From the NCBI GenBank assembly GCA_041488155.1, contig JBGPOS010000015.1:1-64000 (forward strand): DNA of 64,000 bases. Direction: 5' to 3'. Positions 15,718 through 23,292 of this stretch are shown piece by piece. The position numbers and the translations under genes were made by a program. This DNA is from JBGPOS01 sp041488155 (lineage in GTDB: Bacteria; Chloroflexota; Dehalococcoidia; Tepidiformales; Tepidiformaceae). The number at the start of each line of letters is the position of its first letter. Position 1 is the stretch's first letter. A model generated the notes under the pieces. The model was not told the origin of the DNA. It did not search any database and saw nothing but the letters and a program-made list of their open reading frames with translations.

Positions 15718-16230
15718 GTGATCATTGTGCAGATGCACGGAGAGCCCGGGAGCGGGAAGAGCACCCTGGCCCGCGCGATCGGGCAGATGTTGCCGGCCGT
15801 CGTCATCGATAAGGATGCCATCTCCTCAGCGCTCTTACGAAGCGGCATAGAACCATCTCTGGCAGGTCCGGCTTCGTACGAAACGATGCGCGCGCTGGCG
15901 GGAGACCTTCTCGAAGCGGGACACTCCGTGGTGCTCGACAGCCCATGCGGCTGGTCATCGATCGAGGAGAACGGGCGCTCGCTCGCGGCTCGCTTCGGGG
16001 CGGCGTGGGCCATGGTCGAGACCGATTGCCCAGAGACCGTCATTGATGCGCGACTGGCCAGCCGAACAGCGCTCGCGAGTCAGCCGCGGCAGCGCGAAAA
16101 TTGGTACGCCAGGCCGGGTTCGGAGCGGCCGACGTGCGAACGGCTGGTGCTGAATTCGACTCGGCCGCTCGACGACCTTGTCGGGGAGGCGGTGCGCTAC
16201 TTGCGCGGCGTCACCTTCGGCACGAATTAA
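15718..16230 (+). CDS. P-loop kinase-like protein
   Basis: From the GTG at 15718 the product is 170 residues. It begins with a first strand running into the Walker A motif GEPGSGKST (residues 8-16), then VVIDKDAISSALL and SVVLDSPCGW, which match AAA-like small-molecule kinases of the zeta-toxin/chloramphenicol-phosphotransferase type. The frame is open 118 codons further upstream, but that part lies antisense to the 5' end of the nuclease gene and looks like chance. An ATG at 15733 would cut into the first strand. The gene is divergent from the nuclease. Substrate and role (defence, resistance or nucleotide metabolism) are unknown. Confidence 0.7.
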   Translation: MIIVQMHGEPGSGKSTLARAIGQMLPAVVIDKDAISSALLRSGIEPSLAGPASYETMRALAGDLLEAGHSVVLDSPCGWSSIEENGRSLAARFGAAWAMVETDCPETVIDARLASRTALASQPRQRENWYARPGSERPTCERLVLNSTRPLDDLVGEAVRYLRGVTFGTN

Positions 16231-16436
16231 AGCCACTCCTCCCTCTGCAGCGCAGTCGACGGCGGCGACTCTCTCGGACAGAGTCCGGATTGGCACCCGA
16301 ACTGCGGCTTCGCGGGTGGTGAGGGGCGCGATTCCGCGCCCGTCTGCTGGCTACGAGGGGCATACGTCTCGCCGCCCGGCGCCCCTGATACGGCGACTCG
16401 TACTGGCCATCGCTGTGGGCAACGAACCGAACGGAT

Positions 16437-18014
16437 CTAATTGCGCAATCGCTTCGCCGGAATAGCGACGAGGGGGGTTCCCGCGCCAGCCGACGTGGCC
16501 GCTCGGCGCGCCTCGCGGAGATCAATGGCTTGAACGAGGTAGCTTAGGGCCGACCGAGCCACCGTCAGTTGGTCGAGCAAAAGGCGTTCAAATTGATGCG
16601 CTCCCACGCGAACGACATTGTCCCTCAGCCGCATTGTGATGCTTCCTTCCACCTCCGAATGCACGACCACGGTGCGGTGAGTCGCCGCGTGTCGCAGCTG
16701 TTCTAGGTCGAAGTACCTACCGGAATCAACGAGGTCTTCTGTAAGGTCGCATAACGCCAAGATGCCAACGTTGCGAGCGTCCAACTCAGACTTGACCGTG
16801 TTGTGGAGCGACTCCGGAGCCTTGTTCTTGTTGAGCTTCCACCAATCGATGAAGTACTGTTTAGGTCGTTGCATTCCTAAGTACAGATCGAGCGTGCTAC
16901 CTATCTTATCGAGGAGGTTCACTCCGCATTGAAACGCTTGCTTTCCTAAGCCGGTCTGGACATCGTGATTCGCATGGTCGAGCGTATCGATGTAACTTAC
17001 GCCACGTCCGTATCGCCCCATGGAACGGGCTTCGCGACCATCTACGAGCGACAACCAAGTTAGAAGCCTAGCGGTGACGTACTCTTGTTTGAGAACGTTG
17101 AACGCGCCGAACATCGGAGGCAGCGATGAACTGTGAGTGGGCACAACATCGATCGGCTCATGGAATGATTCGAAGTAGAGCGGATCGCGTGAGCGGGCAG
17201 TAGCGCAACGTTGGGAAAAGTGGAGAAACAGCTTGTTAGCCTCACACCACCGACCGAAGGCATCGGGGAATACTCTTGTGCCGGAGCGGCGGTCCGTGGG
17301 CGCTGACTCCCACCGCGTGAGTTCTTTCGCGAACCTGTCGCGGGCGCCGAGCCCTCCAAAGCGAAGAACGTCCTCGTCACTCTCCAGCGCGTCGTGCAGG
17401 TTCCAATACGCCTCACGCCATAACGCAGCCCGATGGGTCCGCGTAGTCCGCGCCAGTCTCATGAGGGCCATGCCTCGGTTGCCGAGCGCCATCCCGAATC
17501 TTGGCGATATAGCCAAGGCCCTGTCGTACATGTCAACGGCCTCGACGGTACGACCGAGTTCGTCGTAGGAGTTTGCAAGGTTGACGGCAGCTTGCACGCG
17601 GAGTTCTGCCCGAGCGCCGGCGTCGCTCATGATTCGGAGGTATGTCGTCCGCGCTTCGCGCAATTCGGCGTGCCCAACCTCCCAGGCGTCGAAAGAAGAC
17701 GAAGCCCGCGAGCGTAGACTCCAGGATCCGAACAACGCGTTAGCTACGTTGTAGTCCACGCGCGGGTCGTTCAGCGTCACACGAAGCTCGCGCCACATTC
17801 GCAGCCCTTCGGCAACCATTTCCGCGCTGACGAGTTCGGCCCCGCAGTCTGTAAGCGCCCCGGCCAGAACTTGCGCGTACATGGCCGGGTGAACCTCGGC
17901 CGCCCGAGGCTGTCGGGCGTAGGCGACGGCGGCGGTGGGTCCCTCGCATTCGAGAATCCTGCGGTACTCGACTAGGTGCTGTCTGGAAGGCTCCTCTTCC
18001 TCGCTGGCCGCCAT
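16437..18014 (-). CDS. TPR protein with LA2681-like HEPN RNase domain
   Basis: In the 525-residue protein, residues 140-200 form TPR-like helices (AAVNLANSYDELGRTVEAVD, MYDRALAISP). The second half (SYIDTLDHANHD, ANKLFLHFSQ, FQCGVNLLDKIGSTLDLYLG, then LRHAATHR) resembles the LA2681-type HEPN family. The final R-H-A-A-T-H is the R-x4-H catalytic motif of HEPN ribonucleases. Such proteins are linked to abortive-infection and other RNA-targeting defence. It is the rightmost casposon gene and reads inward from the end; its start is 77 bp from the terminal repeat. Which trigger the TPR part senses is not known. Confidence 0.7.
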   Translation of the reverse strand: MAASEEEEPSRQHLVEYRRILECEGPTAAVAYARQPRAAEVHPAMYAQVLAGALTDCGAELVSAEMVAEGLRMWRELRVTLNDPRVDYNVANALFGSWSLRSRASSSFDAWEVGHAELREARTTYLRIMSDAGARAELRVQAAVNLANSYDELGRTVEAVDMYDRALAISPRFGMALGNRGMALMRLARTTRTHRAALWREAYWNLHDALESDEDVLRFGGLGARDRFAKELTRWESAPTDRRSGTRVFPDAFGRWCEANKLFLHFSQRCATARSRDPLYFESFHEPIDVVPTHSSSLPPMFGAFNVLKQEYVTARLLTWLSLVDGREARSMGRYGRGVSYIDTLDHANHDVQTGLGKQAFQCGVNLLDKIGSTLDLYLGMQRPKQYFIDWWKLNKNKAPESLHNTVKSELDARNVGILALCDLTEDLVDSGRYFDLEQLRHAATHRTVVVHSEVEGSITMRLRDNVVRVGAHQFERLLLDQLTVARSALSYLVQAIDLREARRAATSAGAGTPLVAIPAKRLRN

Positions 18015-18091
18015 TTCGTCCCCCTGCGAAGCACCTTATCTCGCCAGGCTAAGGCCCGTCATTAAGGGACCCAGCACCGTCTCCGACAACA

Positions 18092-18123
18092 CCGGACGTT
18101 TCGACCTCCGTATCTTCTATCCC
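18092..18123 (-). repeat. Right terminal inverted repeat of the casposon
   Basis: The 32 bases end CTTCTATCCC and are the perfect reverse complement of the left repeat at 2447-2478. Identity stops at the 33rd base on both ends, which gives a sharp boundary. Confidence 0.95.
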
Positions 18124-18137
18124 CGGGGTGTTTTGCC
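18124..18137. repeat. Right copy of the 14-bp target-site duplication
   Basis: CGGGGTGTTTTGCC follows the right terminal repeat directly and is identical to 2433-2446. Removing one copy plus the element restores a site that reads CGGGGTGTTTTGCCCCG, in which GGGG and CCCC could pair as a small hairpin. Confidence 0.9.
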
Positions 18138-18238
18138 CCGCGTGAACGAAGGCCGTAGTATCGGCTCACGTCCCGGGCGAGTCCCGGCGAGCCGCCAACC
18201 CGTGGTGGGACGGCGAGCCCACGCTGAAGGTCCGCGCT

Positions 18239-19279
18239 TTGCAGATCATCGAAGGCATCTACCAGCTCCTCACCCCCTTCCCGCAGTTCACGTTCGAAGA
18301 CGCGAAGAAGCTGCGCGTCGACCTCGAACAGCACCCGCGTGTGACGAAGGGCCTCCCCTACGTGCTCCCCTACCTGCTCAAGTCGGGGGGGGACGTCGCC
18401 CTGCTGGACTGCGGATGGAACACGGATAGCGCCTACCAGGCGCTCGAAGAGGGGATGCGCGAGCACGGTTCGCACCCGACGGAGATCGGGCGGCTGATCG
18501 TGACCCACATCCACCCCGACCACTACGGGATGGCCGGCCGGCTGAAGCAGCTTTCGAGCTGCGAGATCATCCTCCACGCAAAGGACGCGGAGGTGATCGG
18601 CGCTCGCTACTTCTCGCCGCGGGGCCTGACCGACGAGATGAGCAAGTTCATGCAGACGAACGGCGTGCCGCCAATGGACGCGCCCTCGATGTCCCTGGGT
18701 TCGATGATGATGCTCGACAAGGTGTCGCCGGTGCCGGCCGATACGCAGGTCCACGGCGGCGAGACAATCAAGGTCGGCGACTTCGACTTCGAAATCATCT
18801 GGACGCCGGGACACTCGCCGGGGCACATCTGCCTCTACGAACCGAACCGCAAGGTCCTCCTGACCGGCGACCATATCCTCCCGACGATCACGCCGAACGT
18901 TTCGATCCACTCCCAGACGCACGGCAGCCCGCTCGGCGACTACATCCGCTCGCTCGACAAGCTCATCGACCTCGACGTGAAGTACGTGCTGCCGGCGCAC
19001 GAGTTCGACATCGTCGACCTGAAGAAGCGGATCAAAGAGATCGAGGAGCACCACGTGATGCGCCTCGAAGAGATGGTGCGCTGCGTCGACCGCGGCGGGT
19101 CCACCGCCTGGGAAGTGGCGGGGCGGGTGAAGTGGGCGACGGGGATGCTTTCGGAGTTCGAGGCGCACATGCAGCGCGCCGCCGTCGGCGAGACGATCGC
19201 CCACCTCGAATACCTGTTCGAAATCGGGCGGCTGGCGAAGGTGATGCGGGGCAGCACGATCTACTGGCTGACGGTGTAG
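18239..19279 (+). CDS. Metallo-beta-lactamase-fold hydrolase
   Basis: The 346-residue protein has the zinc motif THIHPDHYGMAGRL (HxHxDH, near residues 88-94), later ligands in WTPGHSPGH and LTGDH, and LPAHEF near the C-terminus, so all ligand positions look intact. Substrates in this broad family range from thioesters to lactones. The only start in frame after the stop at 18143 is TTG (18239). However, the upstream in-frame text (NPWWDGEPTLKVRALQ) looks like coding sequence. The right end of the casposon lies 115 bp before this start, so the insertion may have altered the native promoter. The true N-terminus is uncertain. Confidence 0.85.
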   Translation: MQIIEGIYQLLTPFPQFTFEDAKKLRVDLEQHPRVTKGLPYVLPYLLKSGGDVALLDCGWNTDSAYQALEEGMREHGSHPTEIGRLIVTHIHPDHYGMAGRLKQLSSCEIILHAKDAEVIGARYFSPRGLTDEMSKFMQTNGVPPMDAPSMSLGSMMMLDKVSPVPADTQVHGGETIKVGDFDFEIIWTPGHSPGHICLYEPNRKVLLTGDHILPTITPNVSIHSQTHGSPLGDYIRSLDKLIDLDVKYVLPAHEFDIVDLKKRIKEIEEHHVMRLEEMVRCVDRGGSTAWEVAGRVKWATGMLSEFEAHMQRAAVGETIAHLEYLFEIGRLAKVMRGSTIYWLTV

Positions 19280-19409
19280 AGGACAGGTTACAGGGGACAG
19301 GGGACAGAACCGGCCTGCGTCCGGAGCCCTGAGCGATGAGCGATGAGGACCAGGCGGCTCCTGGTTTCGCCCCATCGCCCTCTCGCCCCGTCGGGGAGGG
19401 GAAATAGGG

Positions 19410-20504
19410 TCAGGGCACCAGGCGATAGAAGCAGAAGAGATCGTGCTTCAACGGCAGGATCTCGACTGAGGAGAAGCCGGCCTCAACCGCGTATTTGCGG
19501 AAGGTCGCCGGTCGCATCACGGTGCCGGTGCCTACCGAAGGCTGGTGGGACATCCCGTCCGGGAGGCAGACCGCGAGGGAGAATCCGTAGAGGAGACGTT
19601 CGTTGAAGTCTCCGACTTTGCCGAAGTCGTCACCCACCCTTTCGTCCATTACAAGGACCGTCCCGCCCGGCCTGGCAAGGCGTCGCATCGTGCGCAACAC
19701 GGAGACCGGGTCGGGCATGTCGTGGATGCATTCGAACGCGCAGACGAGGTCGCACTGACCGTCGATCCCGGCGTCGGCGGCGTCGCGATGATGAAAGGTC
19801 ACCCGATCCCGGATTCCGGAGTCAGCGAGGTTCTTGCGGGCCATCTCGACGGACGGGCCATCGATTTCGAAGCCGTCGACGGTCGCGGTTGGGTAGGCCT
19901 TTGCCATGGCGATCGAAGCCCATCCGCCTCCGAAGCCGATCTCGGCGATACGGGCGCCGGGAGTGTTGAGGGCAGTATCGAGGCCGGGAATCTGCGAAAT
20001 GAACCCGGGCACCAGGCTGTGCTGATAGAACGGGCGGTTGAAGTCGGCCTGGGACTCCCGTGCAAGTTCGCCGAAGTCGGACCAGGAGACGCCGCCGCCT
20101 TCGCGGTAGGCGTTGAGCAGGGCCGGGGCCTGGGCAACCGCGAGCGCGAGGAAACGCCCGACCGGAGCGACGAACATCTCTGATTCGGGATTCACGAGTA
20201 CGTCCGCGTAGCCCGCGGGGAGGCTGTAGCGCCGTTCGGTGGGGGCTGCCGAGGCATCGGCCACGACGACGATGCCGGTCGTGGTCTGCTGTTCGAGCCA
20301 CTCCCGGCAGTAGCGCTCCTGTGTCCCGGAACGCGCAGCGAGCTCGACAGAGGTGAGCGGACTCCCTTCTGCCAGCGCACGGTAGTAGCCCAGCTGTTCG
20401 CCGAGGTACACCGAGAAGATGTCGAGGGCGCCGATAGTCGCCTCGAGCAGACGGCCGACGAGCTCTTCAGCGGTGGGGATCGACGGTGCGGCACCTGTGG
20501 TCAT
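19410..20504 (-). CDS. SAM-dependent methyltransferase with N-terminal winged-helix region
   Basis: The 364-residue protein has an N-terminal winged-helix-like region (EQLGYYRALAEGSPLTSVEL, residues about 37-56) as in O-methyltransferase-type enzymes. A Rossmann SAM site follows near residue 185: RIAEIGFGGGWASIAMAKAY, then VDGFEIDGPS as the acidic second strand. CDLVCAFECIHDMPDP matches motif IV. The acceptor is unknown. It stands alone between the MBL gene and an acyl-CoA dehydrogenase gene, each side having short intergenic repeats (GGGGACAG-like at 19290, GCTAACAGCTAACAGCTAA at 20585). Confidence 0.8.
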   Translation of the reverse strand: MTTGAAPSIPTAEELVGRLLEATIGALDIFSVYLGEQLGYYRALAEGSPLTSVELAARSGTQERYCREWLEQQTTTGIVVVADASAAPTERRYSLPAGYADVLVNPESEMFVAPVGRFLALAVAQAPALLNAYREGGGVSWSDFGELARESQADFNRPFYQHSLVPGFISQIPGLDTALNTPGARIAEIGFGGGWASIAMAKAYPTATVDGFEIDGPSVEMARKNLADSGIRDRVTFHHRDAADAGIDGQCDLVCAFECIHDMPDPVSVLRTMRRLARPGGTVLVMDERVGDDFGKVGDFNERLLYGFSLAVCLPDGMSHQPSVGTGTVMRPATFRKYAVEAGFSSVEILPLKHDLFCFYRLVP

Positions 20505-20618
20505 GGGAAACAGACTCCTTACTGGTGCTCGCCAGCATGCCGAACCGAGAGGGGACAGGCTAGTCCCTGAGTGCTCAGTGCTAAGAGCTAACAGCTAACA
20601 GCTAAGCACTCGTTGCGG

Positions 20619-21782
20619 TCAGGCGCGGGGCAGGCCCAGGCCGCGGGTTGCGACGATGTTGCGCTGCACTTCGCTCGTGCCACCGGCGATCGTTGCTGCG
20701 ACGGAGGCGAGGTAGCTGGCGGCGGCACGGCCCTTCATCGGCGCAGTTTCGCGGTCGCTCAGTAGTCCGGCGGTGCCGAGCGACTTCAGGGCCGTCCGGG
20801 CGATGCGCTGGCTGAGCTCGGTGTTGAAGAGCTTGGCGATGGAGGCCTCGTAGTTCGGGACGCGACCCTCGGCCTGGAGCGTGATTACGCGGTAGCTGAG
20901 CATCTTGGCCGTGGCAGCCTCGATCCAGCGGTCGGCGAACTCGCTGCGCACGTAATGGTCCTTCGCTCCGGCCTTGCGGACGTGGCGGAGGTAGAACTCG
21001 AGCGTCTGGCGCTGGCCGACGGCGTTGCCAATCGAGCTGCGTTCGAAGTCGAGGGTGGTGGTGCCGATGTACCAGCCGCGGTTGACTTCGCCCAGGACGT
21101 TGCGGGCGGGCACGCGCACGTCTTCGAAGAAGACTTCGTTGAAGTTGTGCATCCCGCCGAGGTTGATGAGCGGCCGCACGGTGACGCCGGGGCTCTTCAT
21201 GTCCATGAGGAAGTAGGTGATGCCGCGATGCTTGGGGGCGTCGGGGTCCGTGCGGGCGAGCATGAACATCCAGTCGGCCATGTGAGCGCCGGAGGTCCAG
21301 ATCTTCTGGCCGTTGAGGACGTAGTCGTCGCCGTCGCGGACGGCACGGGTCTGGAGGGAGGCGAGGTCCGAGCCGGAGCCGGGCTCGCTGTAGCCCTGGC
21401 ACCACTGCACTTCGCCCTTGAGGATGCGGGGGAGGTGCTCCTTCTTCTGGTCCTCGTTGCCATGAATGATGAGCGTGGGGCCGATCATCGAGGTGCCCAT
21501 GCCTCCGACGTTCATGGCACGGGCTTCGGCGAACTCCTCGTTCATGATGAATTGCTCCATCACGCCGAGGCCGGCGCCGCCGTACTCCTTCGGCCAGGCG
21601 GGGGCGACCCAGCCCTTCGCCGCGAGCTTCTGGCGCCATTCGCGGAACATTTCGCGGCCGCGCCGGAACATCTCTTCGGGCCCGACAGATTCGTCGCCCA
21701 TGGCAGACGGGCGTTCAGTGCGAAGGCATTCACGCACCTCGCCGCGCCAGGTCCGCTGGGATGCATTGTCGTTGAAGTCCAT
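20619..21782 (-). CDS. Acyl-CoA dehydrogenase family flavoprotein
   Basis: From the ATG at 21782 (MDFNDNASQRTW) the product is 387 residues, normal for the family. The frame is open 78 codons further upstream without resemblance to a protein. GYSEPGSGSDLASLQTRA and QKIWTSGAHMADW match the conserved FAD and substrate regions, and AGGTSEVQRNIVATRGLGL matches the C-terminal signature. It should oxidise an acyl-CoA with FAD and pass electrons to ETF. The chain length or the sterol/branched substrate cannot be read from sequence alone. Confidence 0.88.
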   Translation of the reverse strand: MDFNDNASQRTWRGEVRECLRTERPSAMGDESVGPEEMFRRGREMFREWRQKLAAKGWVAPAWPKEYGGAGLGVMEQFIMNEEFAEARAMNVGGMGTSMIGPTLIIHGNEDQKKEHLPRILKGEVQWCQGYSEPGSGSDLASLQTRAVRDGDDYVLNGQKIWTSGAHMADWMFMLARTDPDAPKHRGITYFLMDMKSPGVTVRPLINLGGMHNFNEVFFEDVRVPARNVLGEVNRGWYIGTTTLDFERSSIGNAVGQRQTLEFYLRHVRKAGAKDHYVRSEFADRWIEAATAKMLSYRVITLQAEGRVPNYEASIAKLFNTELSQRIARTALKSLGTAGLLSDRETAPMKGRAAASYLASVAATIAGGTSEVQRNIVATRGLGLPRA

Positions 21783-22149
21783 TCGACTGCCCTCGCAAAC
21801 ATGAATGCTATTCGAAAGGGAAGTTAGCACACTCAAACCCTCACGTAAACGGGAAGGCAGCGGGTCCCCAGGGTGGAAAGGCCAGCGGGCGCTTGTCGAT
21901 TGGCGGTAACGGCTGTTACTTTTCGGCGCGAGGCGAGGACTGTGCCAGCAGCGTCTACCCGATTCGGCCGGCAGGACGGGAGGAGCTAAGGATGGGACAT
22001 TCGATGTTCGCCGCAAGAGTCTTCCCTGGCCCCAGGGCCGGCACGAGCTGAGACGCCTCGGGCGGCTTCTCCCCGCGTCGGCCGCGCCCGACGCGCCCAG
22101 TCTGCTGGCCGCCCGCGCGCTGCGCGCCTTCGCCGACGGGTTCGTCAGT
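21783..22149. other. Gap before the MFS gene with a strong ribosome site and a broken frame
   Basis: GGGAGGAGCTAAGGATG at 21978-21994 is a strong ribosome site and ATG, but that frame stops at 22049-22051 after 19 codons. The frame of the downstream transporter is open from 21910 and from about 22100 reads like its first membrane helix (ARALRAFADGFVSVLLAHYL), yet it has no ATG, GTG or TTG before 22150. A frameshift between 21995 and 22100 would join the two. I see no other gene here. Confidence 0.5.
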
Positions 22150-23277
22150 GTGCTGCTCGCCCACTACCTGTCGGGATTGGGCTTCTCTCCGATCGAGATC
22201 GGGGCGATCGTGACGGCGACCCTCCTCGGGTCGGCGGCCCTCACCCTCGCCGCCGGCCTGGTAAGCAACCGGATCGGCGCGGTGCGGCTCCTGTTCGGGG
22301 CGGCCGCGCTGATGTTCGCGACGGGACTCGGCTTCGCTGCGGTCACGGCCTTCTGGCCGCTCCTTGCGGTCGCCTTCGCAGGGACGCTCAACCCCTCTGG
22401 CGGCGACGTCAGCGTCTTCCTGCCGGTGGAACAATCGCTGCTCAGCGCGAAGGTCGGGGGAAAAGACCGGACGGCACTCTTCGCTCGCTACAACCTGTTC
22501 GCCGCCCTTGCCGCCGCGCTGGGCGCCCTGGCGAGCGGGGTCCCGGCGCTCCTGGCCCGGCACAACGATTGGGATGTGACCAGCGCCGAGCGTGGGGGCT
22601 TCGTGATGTACGCGGCGGTGGCCATCCTTGTCGCCGCCGTCTACCTGAGGGTGCAGGCGCCTCCCCGAGCCGCTACCGCTGAGGCCGGGCAGCGGGTGCT
22701 GGCGCAATCTCGCCGCGTGGTCTTGCGGCTGGCGGCGCTGTTCACCCTGGACTCGTTCGGGGGCGGGTTCGTGGTCCAGTCGCTACTGGTTCTCTGGTTG
22801 TTCCAGAGATTCGACGTGTCGCCAGGCACGGCCGGCGTGGTCTTCTTCGCTGCCGGGCTGCTCACGGCGTTCTCGCAACTCGCTTCGTCGTGGCTTGCCT
22901 CGCGGATCGGGCTGATCAACACGATGGTGTTCACCCACCTCCCTTCGAACGCGTTCCTGGTCATCGCGGCGGTGATGCCGAGCGCGCCCCTTGCGGTGAC
23001 GTTCTTGCTGCTGCGCATGTCTCTTTCGCAAATGGACGTCCCGGCGCGCCAGTCGTTCGTGATGGCGGTAGTCCCGCCGGAGGAACGCGCGGCGGCGGCG
23101 AGCGTGACCAACGTGCCGCGCAGCCTCGGAGCGGCCCTGTCGCCCCTGTTGGCGGGGGCCTTGCTCAGCTCCTCATCGGCAGGCTGGCCGCTCATCCTCG
23201 GCGGCGGGTGCAAAATCGTCTACGACCTCATGCTGCTCGCGCAGTTCCGGAAGGCGAGTGTCTCGTTTGACGACTGA
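22150..23277 (+). CDS. Major facilitator superfamily transporter, N-terminus uncertain
   Basis: The 375-residue frame from the GTG at 22150 has eleven or so hydrophobic segments, with TM2 and the loop LVSNRIGAVRLLFG, and the second half starting near residue 195 (VLRLAALFTLDSFGGGFVVQ). It belongs to the MFS and may be a drug or metabolite exporter. The true first helix starts about 15-20 residues before this GTG (see the gap entry), so the start is probably the ATG at 21992 with a frameshift, or a CTG. The gene stands alone on the plus strand between two minus-strand genes. Confidence 0.75.
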   Translation: MLLAHYLSGLGFSPIEIGAIVTATLLGSAALTLAAGLVSNRIGAVRLLFGAAALMFATGLGFAAVTAFWPLLAVAFAGTLNPSGGDVSVFLPVEQSLLSAKVGGKDRTALFARYNLFAALAAALGALASGVPALLARHNDWDVTSAERGGFVMYAAVAILVAAVYLRVQAPPRAATAEAGQRVLAQSRRVVLRLAALFTLDSFGGGFVVQSLLVLWLFQRFDVSPGTAGVVFFAAGLLTAFSQLASSWLASRIGLINTMVFTHLPSNAFLVIAAVMPSAPLAVTFLLLRMSLSQMDVPARQSFVMAVVPPEERAAAASVTNVPRSLGAALSPLLAGALLSSSSAGWPLILGGGCKIVYDLMLLAQFRKASVSFDD

Positions 23278-23292
23278 GGACGGCATTGGGCC

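Larger units (their letters stand above)
2447..18123. mobile_element. Casposon (Cas1-encoding self-synthesising transposon), apparently complete
   Basis: The 15,677-bp element is bounded by 32-bp perfect terminal inverted repeats and a 14-bp target-site duplication. It encodes a Cas1 with intact catalytic positions, a family B DNA polymerase, HNH-type proteins and HTH proteins, but no cas2, cas4, interference genes or CRISPR array. That combination defines casposons, in which Cas1 acts as the integrase and the polymerase is thought to replicate the element. The central third (6.7-14.2 kb) holds the replication and integration genes. The outer arms hold cargo: HNH/SRA-like nuclease, LecA-like surface protein and lipoprotein on the left; PD-(D/E)xK-type nuclease, P-loop protein and HEPN protein on the right. 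The arms look lower in GC than the surrounding chromosome. The match of repeats, duplication length and gene content makes the call strong. Confidence 0.95.

Noticed and set aside
2447..18123. CRISPR-Cas locus because of cas1
   Set aside because: No cas2, no effector genes and no direct-repeat array are present; terminal repeats and PolB point to a casposon.
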